DNA of 6,875 nucleotides from Bacillota bacterium (GCA_012799255.1 JAAZLQ010000029.1:1-6875); one strand, 5' to 3'; shown: positions 1 through 6,636, numbered from the stretch's first letter. Made by a program: numbers and translations. Notes: generated by a model not told the origin, from the letters alone.

Positions 1-43
1 CTCTTTCTATTTGTTGGTTTGTTGGTTTTGTTCACCTTATAAA

Positions 44-50
44 TTCGACA
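44..50 (-). promoter_or_regulatory. possible Spo0A (0A) box
   Basis: TTCGACA followed by AAAA is the reverse complement of the TGTCGAA core bound by Spo0A in spore-forming Bacillota. Only one copy is seen and no clear promoter lies next to it, so a chance match is quite possible. The surrounding 1-85 has no gene: it holds a tandem TTTGTTGG pair (10-25) and a weak 6-bp inverted repeat TTCACC/GGTGAA (31-36/59-64). Confidence 0.25.
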
Positions 51-85
51 AAAACAGGGGTGAAGCCTTTATTTTTAATCCGCTA

Positions 86-157
86 AGCCCCGATTTTATT
101 GAGGCTGTGAGTATGAAATTTTCTCAATAAAAAGCCTCACTGATAACAAGTGGGGCT
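86..157 (+). promoter_or_regulatory. nested, mutually exclusive stem-loops (possible attenuator-like leader)
   Basis: A perfect 10-bp inverted repeat TTTTATTGAG/CTCAATAAAA lies at 94-103/123-132. It is bracketed by AGCCCC (86-91) and GGGGCT (152-157), which can close an outer stem. GGGGCT is also the 3' arm of the terminator-like hairpin 133-157, and GAGGCT (101-106) can pair with AGCCTC (133-138), the 5' arm of that hairpin. Alternative folds would therefore allow or prevent the terminator. It could also simply be the 3' end of an upstream transcript. No known riboswitch class is recognised. Confidence 0.35.
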
Positions 158-170
158 ATTTGATTATTTA
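129..170 (+). terminator. probable intrinsic terminator
   Basis: AGCCTCACT (133-141) pairs with AGTGGGGCT (149-157) over nine base pairs with one G-U, around the 7-base loop GATAACA. An A-run lies before the stem and ATTTGATTATTT after it. The T-tract is interrupted, so efficiency is uncertain. It probably ends transcription from a gene to the left of the window and insulates the two-component genes, unless it is the switching arm of the leader described at 86-157. Confidence 0.5.
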
Positions 171-227
171 GGGAATAAGGTGGAAGATAATCTCTGGAAA
201 AAAGTCTAAGTGATAAATGGCTAATTT

Positions 228-265
228 TATGGGACTCCATATGTAAAGAATTACGGTACTATAAT
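228..265 (+). promoter_or_regulatory. candidate promoter of the two-component operon with an upstream dyad
   Basis: TATAAT at 260-265 is a perfect -10 hexamer, 37 bases before the kinase start. No recognisable -35 hexamer stands 16-18 bases upstream. Instead an interrupted dyad, TATGG-gact-CCATA (228-241), covers that place. A poor -35 with a dyad over it suggests control by a DNA-binding protein, but the dyad is short. Confidence 0.4.
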
Positions 266-301
266 AAATATAGAAAAGTAAAGTCACATGAGGTGAAATG
301 C

Positions 302-1015
302 ATGGACAATCAAATGTTAAACCAACTATTAGCCCGCAACAAGGCTCTTGAAGAAGAAATCCATCAATTAAAGCTAAGGGAAGCCACTCTCGAAAAAATA
401 TGTAAACAGGCGATAGATGAATTAGAAAACAGTAAGAAGACTTTAGCCCGAGAATTGCATGATGAATTGGGACAGGCCATGACTTCAATTCTACTACAAT
501 TAAAAATGTTGCAAAATGAACCAGATATTGATGTAATTTATGATCGCTTAGGGGGACTGCGCTATCTTACCCAACAAACTATCGAAGATATAAGACATTT
601 AGCCATGAACCTACGGCCTACGGTATTGGAAAACCTAGGATTAATTGCTGCTTTGGAATGGTATGTCGAAGAATATAGTCGTTATTCGGGAATTACGGTG
701 GATTTAATCAGTCCTCGTATTAAAGAGCCTTTTCCCAACGAGGTAGAGACAGTTATTTATCGAGCAGTCCAAGAAAGTTTGACTAATGTTGCTCGCCATG
801 CTGAAGCTAGTCAAGTTTATATTACTCTTAAAATCATTACTAATAAGATGCATTTGCAGATCAAAGATAATGGTAAAGGAATGACGGTTGTTGATTTAAA
901 AAAAGGCCTAGGTCTCCTAGGTATGGAGGAGAGGATAAAAATGGTAAGAGGAGAATTTGAAATTATCAGCAGCTTGGGTGAAGGAACCGAAATAAATATT
1001 ACTTTACCCCTATGA
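302..1015 (+). CDS. soluble sensor histidine kinase, NarX/DegS (HisKA_3) type
   Basis: Predicted 237-residue cytoplasmic histidine kinase, the sensor partner of the NarL-type regulator that follows. Residues about 1-48 are charged and helical (likely coiled coil). The HisKA_3 box ELHDELGQ carries the phosphoacceptor His53, and the family motif LRPxxLExLGL follows at 104-114. The HATPase domain shows the N box (ESLTNVARHA, 158-167), the G1 box DNGKGM (189-194) and the G2 stretch GLGLLGMEER (202-211). ATG 302 is chosen because GAGGTG (290-295) sits six bases before it; a GTG at 293 lies within that ribosome binding site. There is no membrane segment and no PAS, GAF or HAMP domain, so the protein is much shorter than NarX and its signal input is not evident. 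A lone Cys34 lies in the N-terminal helix. The family call is firm; the signal is unknown. Confidence 0.93.
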   Translation: MDNQMLNQLLARNKALEEEIHQLKLREATLEKICKQAIDELENSKKTLARELHDELGQAMTSILLQLKMLQNEPDIDVIYDRLGGLRYLTQQTIEDIRHLAMNLRPTVLENLGLIAALEWYVEEYSRYSGITVDLISPRIKEPFPNEVETVIYRAVQESLTNVARHAEASQVYITLKIITNKMHLQIKDNGKGMTVVDLKKGLGLLGMEERIKMVRGEFEIISSLGEGTEINITLPL

Positions 1016-1057
1016 TTGGGAGCTTGGCGGGATAAAACGGCAAGGGAGTGTATATTT

Positions 1058-1705
1058 ATGAATCGCCCCATACGTGTCTTTTTAACTGATGATCATACCC
1101 TGCTTCGGAATGCACTCACTATGTTATTAGAAAAGCAATTCAATATCGAGGTGGTTGGAGAAGCCTCTAATGCCATTGATGCAGTTGAGGGAGTTATACA
1201 AGTTAAGCCGGATATAGTCTTGATGGATATCTCTTTACCAGATTTTGATGGTATAGAGGCTACTAAAAAGATATTAGAAAATCTACCAGACACTAAAGTG
1301 ATTGCAGTAACTATGTATATGGAGGATGTCTATTTATTAAAGTTTTTAAATGCTGGTGGACGAGGTTATGTGCATAAATCGGCCGCAGACCGGGATTTAC
1401 TTAAAGCTATAGATACAGTAATGAAGGGAGAGGTTTTCTTAAGTTCGGCTGGAGTTCAAGTAATGGCCAATCAATATGTTAAAAATGATAATTCTGGAGA
1501 AGTAATGCCGGATATTTTGTCGGAACGAGAAAGGCAAGTTCTTGAGCTTATAGCTAGAGGTTTTACCGGTAGAGAAATAGGAACTAAGCTTTGCTTATCT
1601 CCCCGCACTATAGAAACTTACCGAGAACGGATTACCATTAAGTTGAAACTAGAGCATCGTTCTGAACTAGTGGACTATGCTATTCGATATCATCTATTAA
1701 AATAA
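1058..1705 (+). CDS. NarL/FixJ-family response regulator
   Basis: Predicted 215-residue DNA-binding response regulator, almost certainly phosphorylated by the kinase just upstream. The receiver domain (about 5-120) has the acidic pair D11-D12 followed by H13, the phosphoacceptor D57 in LMDISLPDFDG, T85 and K107. The C-terminal LuxR/GerE helix-turn-helix (about 152-212) shows LSERERQVLELIARG and the recognition helix around SPRTIETYRERI. ATG 1058 has AGGGAG (1043-1048) nine bases upstream. The open frame extends back to a TTG right after the kinase stop, but that start has no ribosome binding site. The gap to the kinase is 42 bases, so the two are probably co-transcribed. Its likely targets are the palindrome and GGACA sites just downstream, before the molybdoenzyme operon. 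Function is sure at family level; the DNA targets are inferred. Confidence 0.95.
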   Translation: MNRPIRVFLTDDHTLLRNALTMLLEKQFNIEVVGEASNAIDAVEGVIQVKPDIVLMDISLPDFDGIEATKKILENLPDTKVIAVTMYMEDVYLLKFLNAGGRGYVHKSAADRDLLKAIDTVMKGEVFLSSAGVQVMANQYVKNDNSGEVMPDILSERERQVLELIARGFTGREIGTKLCLSPRTIETYRERITIKLKLEHRSELVDYAIRYHLLK

Positions 1706-1716
1706 GTGGGGGTTTT

Positions 1717-1735
1717 TACGGACATTATGTCCGTA
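1717..1735. promoter_or_regulatory. perfect 19-bp palindrome, candidate operator
   Basis: TACGGACAT-T-ATGTCCGTA is a perfect 9-bp inverted repeat around one central base, 12 bases after the regulator's stop codon. Such an odd-centred dyad is typical of a dimeric regulator's binding site, and the adjacent NarL-type protein is the obvious candidate. As RNA it could form a short hairpin, but it lacks a T-run after it, so a terminator role is less likely. A TTTACG word recurs at 1738-1743. Confidence 0.55.
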
Positions 1736-1772
1736 TATTTACGATGTAGAGAAATCCAATATTCAAGGTATA

Positions 1773-1788
1773 TTCCGGACAGATAAGA
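1773..1788 (+). promoter_or_regulatory. GGACA-type half-site, candidate activator site
   Basis: TTCCGGACAGATAAGA repeats the CGGACA core of the palindrome at 1717-1735 and contains the self-complementary TCCGGA. If transcription starts near 1815, this site is centred close to -36, where an activator can contact RNA polymerase, while the palindrome is near -89. Inferred from repetition of the motif only. Confidence 0.3.
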
Positions 1789-1802
1789 TATATAGGTTCG
1801 CT

Positions 1803-1808
1803 TACAAT
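1803..1808 (+). promoter_or_regulatory. candidate -10 element of the molybdoenzyme operon
   Basis: TACAAT lies 44 bases before the TTG start at 1852. No good -35 hexamer precedes it at the usual distance; the GGACA half-site lies there instead. This fits an activator-dependent promoter but is weak evidence. Read-through from the regulator gene is also possible. Confidence 0.3.
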
Positions 1809-1835
1809 TAAAATACATTGCGCTTTGTGGCTGCC

Positions 1836-1854
1836 AAGGAGCTGTTTTTGGTTG
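1836..1854 (+). promoter_or_regulatory. ribosome binding site and TTG start of the fusion gene
   Basis: AAGGAG (1836-1841) stands ten bases before TTG 1852, the only start near the beginning of this long frame with a ribosome binding site. The frame is open back to TTG 1825, which has no Shine-Dalgarno sequence. Both candidates are TTG, so translation of the full-length form may be weak. Confidence 0.55.
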
Positions 1855-4773
1855 GAAAAGTACATTGAAAATCTGAAAGTTGTTGTAGCAATACCGCACC
1901 AATGGTTGAGTCAAGCTGTGGAAAGAATTTTTAATGCCACCAATGTTGATTGCATCTGTGTGAATAATATTGAGGAATTATACAAGATGATTTCAGAAGA
2001 GCAGATTGATCTGCTTATTTTGGATGTATTCTCCTACCCTCAATATTTTCGTCACATTTTTAATCACATCAAGGAACAAACCCCTGGTCTATTTATCCTG
2101 GCATTAGTATCTACTGACGAAACCTCGTATCAATATGAGCTAATGACTGCGGGTGCGTGTGCGGTGGTAGTTAAAGAAAAAGCCGACGAAGAATTGTTCC
2201 CAGCCCTAATCCAAGTTTTACGCGATAAAAATCTCAATGAATCGGTAGCAAGGCTATTGGAAAACCAAAAACAATTTATCACTCTGATTAAAGAGGAGGT
2301 AAGCGAATTGAAAAAGGAAAAAGAGAGAGGACCACTGAATCCTAGTATATCCCGTCGTACCTTTCTGAAAGCATCCGCTTTTACAGCGGTTGCCACGGGA
2401 GCTGTAGCTTCAAACCCTTGGAGCGCGGGGATGAAGGTCTTAGCCTCTGGAGATGACCTCGAAGTAGGTTCTAGTGAAGAGAAACTAATATCTAGTGCTT
2501 GTCGTTCTAACTGTTTTCAAAGCTGTCGTCTCTATGCTCATGTGCGAGATGGTAAACTGGTGAAAACTTCACCAGCACCTTGGCCTGATAGTGAATACAC
2601 AGGGAGTTGTTTGAAGGGCTTATCTTTAGTTCAACGTACTTATAGCCCGACCCGGATCAGATATCCAATGCGCCGCATAGGAGAACGTGGGGAAGATAAA
2701 TGGGAACGAATCTCTTGGGATGAAGCCATTACTGAAGTAGCGGAAAAATTCATGGAAATCCAAGAAAAATATGGACCGAAATCCCTCGTTTTTGATGTTG
2801 GTTCTGGAAATTATGGTTTAGTTCATGGATGTTTAGGAATATTTAACCGTTTAATCAACTCCATAGGTTGTACCCAATTAAATGTCTGTTACGACCAAGC
2901 TACGGGTTATGGGGCTGACAGAGTAATTGGAGGTAGTGTTTGGCTGTGGGGAAATGAACCTCGTACTATGCTAGATGCTAAAACAATTATAGTATGGGGG
3001 TCTAACCCAGTATATTCTCAACCTCAGAACTGGCGAATTGCCAAAGATGCTCAAAAGAATGGGACTAAAATTATTACCATTGATCCCATTTACTCAGCAA
3101 CAGCTAACGAATCTGACGAATATATTCCAATTGTTCCAGGTTCAGACCTTATGTTAGTTTTGGCTATGATCAATGAAATTATCGACAAAGACTTAATCGA
3201 TGTTGAATTTGTAAAGAAAAGAAGTACTGCTCCCTTCTTAGTGCGTAAGGATAATGGCATGATTCTACGTAAAAGCGATTTCAACCCAGAATTACCTGAG
3301 GAAGAAGATGATTACTATGTCTGGGATAGCATAGCTGATGGTCCGGCTCTTCTAAAGAGTGGTCCCGAAGATGTAGCTATTGAAGGAACTTATACTATTC
3401 AAGGAGTTGAGGTAGAGACCGTCTTTACCTTACTAAAAAATCATGTACAAGAATACACTCTGGAAAGAGCTAGCGAATATACCAAAATTCCAGTTGAAAA
3501 AATTCAAGAATTAATTCACATATATGTGGATGGACCTACCACAGTCTATACCAACTATGGAATTGACCACTATCAAAACGGACACCTATGGTCAATGGCG
3601 GCCTTTATGATGGCTTCCCTAACTGGCAATATTGGAGTTAAGGGAGCAGGATTTACCGGCTTATTTGTGCAAAATATACCCTTTAACTACATTGGAATGT
3701 ATGTTACTAATTTTAATATGGCAGCAACAAATACCATCCCTCAAACAGAGTTTTATAAAGTTGCTAGAGATCAGGCTATAGGGGGTACACCTTATCCAGT
3801 AAAAGCCATGTATACTACTTCATCTAATTCTATGAGCAATTGGGCTCAACAAAGTTCTTGGTTTACTGATATATTACCTAACTTAGAGTTTATTGTAGTG
3901 GCAGAAACGGAGTTAACTGATACGGCGCGCCATGCTGATATTGTTTTACCAGCATCCTTCTGGTTTGAAGTAAATGATCTTCGAACTGCTTACAATAACC
4001 CTTATATCTACATGCAGGAAAAGGCTATTGACCCTTTATATGAAAGCAAGCCGGATGCGGAGATTATTTCGTTAATTGCCCATAAGATGGGTTTAGGCGA
4101 ATATTTCCCGGAAGATATGGATGATACTGCTTGGATTAAGGTTTTATTGGATTCAGATGATTTAAGGGCAATGGGTATTACCTATGAGCGTTTAATGGAA
4201 GAAAAGGTAGTGCGAGGAACTGGTTCGGCTGAAAAACCTTTTGTTCGTGGCGAAGCATTTTTCTATACTCCAACAGGTAGAGCCCAGCTTTATTGTGAAA
4301 ATCCTCAACCACGGGTCAACTATGGTCAGGATATATCTGATATTGTTGAAAAGGAAAGATTACCATATTTTAAACCCCCAGGAGAAGCTTGGTCTGAGAA
4401 TCCCTTGTATGCCAAGTACCCCTTGGTATTCATTCAAGAACATTCTAGATACCGTACCCATAGTCAATGGTATAATGTGCCCATGCTAAGGGAGTTAGAC
4501 CCAGAACCATTAGTCAAAATTAGTCGCCAAGATGCAGAAGCACGGGGAATTAAGAGTGGAGACATAGTTGAAGTGTTCAATGACCGGGGCAAAGCTGTAC
4601 TCAAGGCTGAAGTCAATGATGCTATTTCTCCAGGAGTAATTAGTATTCCTAAAGGTTGGCAAAGAGATCAGTTTATCGAAGGGTGTTACCAAGAATTGAC
4701 TAATGCCACTTCCGATCCTATGGCTGTCAACTTTGCTTATTTTGACGCTTTAGTAGATGTAAAGAAGAGATAA
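1852..4773 (+). CDS. receiver-domain/Tat-signal molybdopterin oxidoreductase fusion, catalytic subunit
   Basis: Predicted 973-residue catalytic subunit of a complex iron-sulfur molybdoenzyme with an unusual N-terminal extension. Residues about 8-123 form a degenerate response-regulator receiver (D58, S87 and K108 kept; the acidic pair replaced by I14-P15 before H16). A helical linker (125-160) leads to a Tat motif SRRTFLK (167-173) and a hydrophobic stretch. The molybdopterin domain begins with C217-x3-C221-x3-C225-x27-C253, a [4Fe-4S] site followed by Lys255. The CYDQA segment puts Asp348 where NarG has its Asp Mo ligand (aligned from memory); Cys346 is a less likely alternative. WGSNP and IDPIYSATANESDEY are typical pterin-binding stretches. 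The dinucleotide-binding domain is at about 855-965. It shares an operon with the FeS and NrfD subunits, so it acts as a quinone-linked reductase or dehydrogenase outside the membrane. Substrate unknown. An internal start at 2308 would yield an ordinary 821-residue preprotein. Confidence 0.9.
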   Translation: MEKYIENLKVVVAIPHQWLSQAVERIFNATNVDCICVNNIEELYKMISEEQIDLLILDVFSYPQYFRHIFNHIKEQTPGLFILALVSTDETSYQYELMTAGACAVVVKEKADEELFPALIQVLRDKNLNESVARLLENQKQFITLIKEEVSELKKEKERGPLNPSISRRTFLKASAFTAVATGAVASNPWSAGMKVLASGDDLEVGSSEEKLISSACRSNCFQSCRLYAHVRDGKLVKTSPAPWPDSEYTGSCLKGLSLVQRTYSPTRIRYPMRRIGERGEDKWERISWDEAITEVAEKFMEIQEKYGPKSLVFDVGSGNYGLVHGCLGIFNRLINSIGCTQLNVCYDQATGYGADRVIGGSVWLWGNEPRTMLDAKTIIVWGSNPVYSQPQNWRIAKDAQKNGTKIITIDPIYSATANESDEYIPIVPGSDLMLVLAMINEIIDKDLIDVEFVKKRSTAPFLVRKDNGMILRKSDFNPELPEEEDDYYVWDSIADGPALLKSGPEDVAIEGTYTIQGVEVETVFTLLKNHVQEYTLERASEYTKIPVEKIQELIHIYVDGPTTVYTNYGIDHYQNGHLWSMAAFMMASLTGNIGVKGAGFTGLFVQNIPFNYIGMYVTNFNMAATNTIPQTEFYKVARDQAIGGTPYPVKAMYTTSSNSMSNWAQQSSWFTDILPNLEFIVVAETELTDTARHADIVLPASFWFEVNDLRTAYNNPYIYMQEKAIDPLYESKPDAEIISLIAHKMGLGEYFPEDMDDTAWIKVLLDSDDLRAMGITYERLMEEKVVRGTGSAEKPFVRGEAFFYTPTGRAQLYCENPQPRVNYGQDISDIVEKERLPYFKPPGEAWSENPLYAKYPLVFIQEHSRYRTHSQWYNVPMLRELDPEPLVKISRQDAEARGIKSGDIVEVFNDRGKAVLKAEVNDAISPGVISIPKGWQRDQFIEGCYQELTNATSDPMAVNFAYFDALVDVKKR
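2294..2310 (+). promoter_or_regulatory. internal Shine-Dalgarno and in-frame TTG: second translation start
   Basis: AGGAGGT (2294-2300), a full match to the anti-Shine-Dalgarno sequence, is followed after seven bases by TTG 2308, in frame with the long catalytic gene. Starting here gives MKKEKERG and then the Tat motif after about 14 residues: the normal layout of a Tat leader, with 821 residues in total, a usual size for this enzyme family. This site is stronger than the one at 1836. In the +1 frame a TAA overlaps it at 2300-2302, as if a separate upstream gene once ended here. A start is inferred, not proven; the linker also encodes a plausible helix. Confidence 0.6.
2308..2445 (+). other. 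twin-arginine (Tat) signal sequence
   Basis: Counted from the internal TTG, the leader has a charged n-region (KKEKER), the motif S-R-R-T-F-L-K and a weakly hydrophobic stretch rich in Ala, Thr and Val. Possible cleavage sites are AVA|S (after residue 186 of the long form) or VLA|S (after 198). It marks the enzyme for folded export with its cofactor. In the full-length fusion the same signal lies internally, behind about 165 residues. Confidence 0.85.
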
Positions 4774-4788
4774 AGGGGGTATTAAAAT

Positions 4789-5406
4789 ATGCGTTATGCA
4801 ATGGCGATTGATCTGGATCGCTGTGTAGGGTGCCATGCGTGCTCAGTGGCATGCAAGGTTGAAAACAATCTCCCTAATGAAATATGGTGGAGCAGAATCT
4901 TGACTGTGGGTGGGAAAAGCATGGATACACCGGAAGGAACCTTCCCCAATTTGCGCATGCAATTCCTACCGATAAATTGCCAACACTGCGAGAATGCACC
5001 TTGCGTCAAAGCTTGCCCTGTAGGTGCAACCTATAAAAGAGAAGATGGTATTGTAGTACAAGATTACGATAAGTGTATTGGTTGCCGTTACTGTATGGTA
5101 GCATGTCCTTATTCTGGAGTACGTCAATTTAACTGGAAAAAACCAGAATATGCCATAGAGGTGGCTATGGGTGATGCCAAAGTCAAACCCCATCAAAGTA
5201 ATGTAGTAGAAAAATGTACTTTTTGTAGCCATCTTTTAGCAGAAGACAAGAAACCGGCTTGTATCGATGCTTGTCCTAACCGAGCTCGAATATTTGGCGA
5301 TATTGATGACCCTAATAGTGATGTAAGTAAGGCCATCAAGGGTCGCAAACATATTCATTTGCTCGAAGAAAAAGGAACTAAGCCCAGCATATACTACTTA
5401 ACTTAA
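4789..5406 (+). CDS. DmsB/PsrB-type four-cluster ferredoxin subunit
   Basis: Predicted 205-residue electron-transfer subunit that carries electrons between the membrane anchor and the Mo site. Four cysteine groups are complete: C12-15-18-22, C64-67-72-76, C96-99-102-106, and C143-146-158-162 with a longer gap. Pairing as in DmsB and PsrB would bind four [4Fe-4S] clusters. All sixteen ligands are Cys, so no Trp-substituted [3Fe-4S] site as in NarH is expected. There is no signal peptide; such subunits usually leave the cell bound to the Tat-bearing catalytic partner, here encoded 15 bases upstream. The start ATG has AAAGGGGGT eight bases before it. Length is normal for the family. The family name alone does not settle the substrate. 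Confidence 0.95.
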   Translation: MRYAMAIDLDRCVGCHACSVACKVENNLPNEIWWSRILTVGGKSMDTPEGTFPNLRMQFLPINCQHCENAPCVKACPVGATYKREDGIVVQDYDKCIGCRYCMVACPYSGVRQFNWKKPEYAIEVAMGDAKVKPHQSNVVEKCTFCSHLLAEDKKPACIDACPNRARIFGDIDDPNSDVSKAIKGRKHIHLLEEKGTKPSIYYLT

Positions 5407-5419
5407 AGGAGGTGTAAGT

Positions 5420-6568
5420 ATGACTGATTTAACTAACACAAAAAAATCAAATTCCAATAACATGTGGAATATTATATTAGCTGCCTTGGTTATCCTTGGT
5501 GCCATCTGTTGGGGATTTCAATTAACAAAAGGTTTACAAGTTACGAATTTGGGCACTAGCAATATGTGGGGACTTTATATCACTGGCTTTATGATTTTTA
5601 CTGGAATTGCTGCTGGCAGTTTATTTTTTGCTTCGGTACCATATTTGTTTAACTTCAATGAGTATAAACCTTATAGCAGAATTACCGCTTTTACAGGAGC
5701 AGTATCAGTCTTAGTGGCTGGCTTATTCATTCTCGTAGATATAGGATCTCCTTGGAAAGCTTGGCTTTACATTATCAGTGGTAATTTTGGTTCTCCTATG
5801 TTTTGGGACTTCATCATACTAACCTCTTACTTGATAATATCTATTATATTTACTTCCCAGCTTTTGAAAGTGCAGGGGGGAGAAAAAGATGAAAGTTCTA
5901 TTAAAACTATAGCCATAGTTGCCTTTATTGCTGGTCTTTTAGTTGTAGTAACTTCATTTGTTTTTAGTATGCAAGTAGCACGTCCTATGTGGAATAATCC
6001 AGCCCAATCAATATCCTTTTTAGTCGCAGCATTAGTTGCCGCACTAGCCATACAAATGATCATAGTCTCTATTCTCAATAGGATTGGTTACACTAAAATG
6101 TCCCCAGACCTGTTTGCGAAAATAGCTAAAGTCACTGCCGTCCTTTTGGTTGTACAATTAATTATCGTGGTAGGAGAAGTGCTGATAGGTCTATATCCTG
6201 GTGCTGGCGGTGGATATGATGCTACCCTATGGTTAGTAGCAGGTAAAGGAGCTATAGGCTTCTGGGTAGAGATGGTAGCATTGATAGCAGCTATAGTAAT
6301 ATTAGTTAAGGCAAGTGGTTCCTCAGAGGATGGAAAGATTGTTCTAGGAGCAATATTAGCCCTGGTGGCCATCTATTTCATTAAATCTAACTTTCTTCAA
6401 GCCGAGTTTCTTAACACCTTGATCAATATGCCAGGACCACAGATGTTCGGCGATGCTGCCGGAAGATATATCCCATCCCTAGCTGAAATAGGCCTATCCT
6501 TAGGTATCGTTTCTCTGGGAGCTTTGATAATTAATCTAGGCTTAAACAGATTAAATCTAGGTGAGTAA
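5420..6568 (+). CDS. NrfD/PsrC-family membrane anchor, quinone-interacting subunit
   Basis: Predicted 382-residue integral membrane protein that anchors the complex and exchanges electrons with menaquinone. About ten hydrophobic helices are visible, near residues 16-35, 50-75, 86-108, 125-148, 162-184, 198-220, 236-258, 272-295, 303-324 and 354-376. The NrfD-family hallmarks are WGLYITGFMIFTGIAAGS (50-67) and the D107-I-G-S-P turn after helix 3. No paired His ligands for heme b in the style of NarI stand out, which fits a heme-free NrfD/PsrC anchor. ATG 5420 follows a very strong AAAGGAGGTG (5405-5414) that overlaps the stop of the FeS gene, so coupling is tight. A terminator follows directly, making this the last gene of the operon. 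Whether it also moves protons cannot be told. Confidence 0.93.
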   Translation: MTDLTNTKKSNSNNMWNIILAALVILGAICWGFQLTKGLQVTNLGTSNMWGLYITGFMIFTGIAAGSLFFASVPYLFNFNEYKPYSRITAFTGAVSVLVAGLFILVDIGSPWKAWLYIISGNFGSPMFWDFIILTSYLIISIIFTSQLLKVQGGEKDESSIKTIAIVAFIAGLLVVVTSFVFSMQVARPMWNNPAQSISFLVAALVAALAIQMIIVSILNRIGYTKMSPDLFAKIAKVTAVLLVVQLIIVVGEVLIGLYPGAGGGYDATLWLVAGKGAIGFWVEMVALIAAIVILVKASGSSEDGKIVLGAILALVAIYFIKSNFLQAEFLNTLINMPGPQMFGDAAGRYIPSLAEIGLSLGIVSLGALIINLGLNRLNLGE

Positions 6569-6578
6569 CAAATAGAAC

Positions 6579-6636
6579 TATAAGGATCTGTGCGAAATGT
6601 GCTGTAAAGTTCACAAGCATGGATCCTTATATTTTA
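6579..6636 (+). terminator. intrinsic terminator of the molybdoenzyme operon
   Basis: TATAAGGATC (6579-6588) pairs perfectly with GATCCTTATA (6622-6631). The stem can continue by TGTGC/GCATG with two G-U pairs, and TGTG/CACA can fold inside the loop. ATATTTTAAAT follows. The stem is long and the T-tract short. It begins 10 bases after the last stop codon, so it most likely ends the operon. Confidence 0.7.

Noticed and set aside
288..296. Mini-frame ATG AGG TGA before the kinase
   Set aside because: It has only two sense codons and overlaps the ribosome binding site of the kinase. Nothing supports a regulatory role.
168..488. A 106-codon open frame on the minus strand
   Set aside because: It lies mostly opposite the kinase gene and upstream leader, has no ribosome binding site and resembles no known family. 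The other long minus-strand frames opposite the five genes were rejected on the same grounds.
1016..1057. A 14-codon N-terminal extension of the response regulator from TTG 1016
   Set aside because: No Shine-Dalgarno precedes it, and the extra residues are not part of the receiver fold. ATG 1058 has AGGGAG at good spacing.
1818..1845. Possible sigma-54 promoter (TTGC and TGGC words)
   Set aside because: The order and spacing do not give the GG-N10-GC pattern, and the regulator lacks an AAA+ domain.
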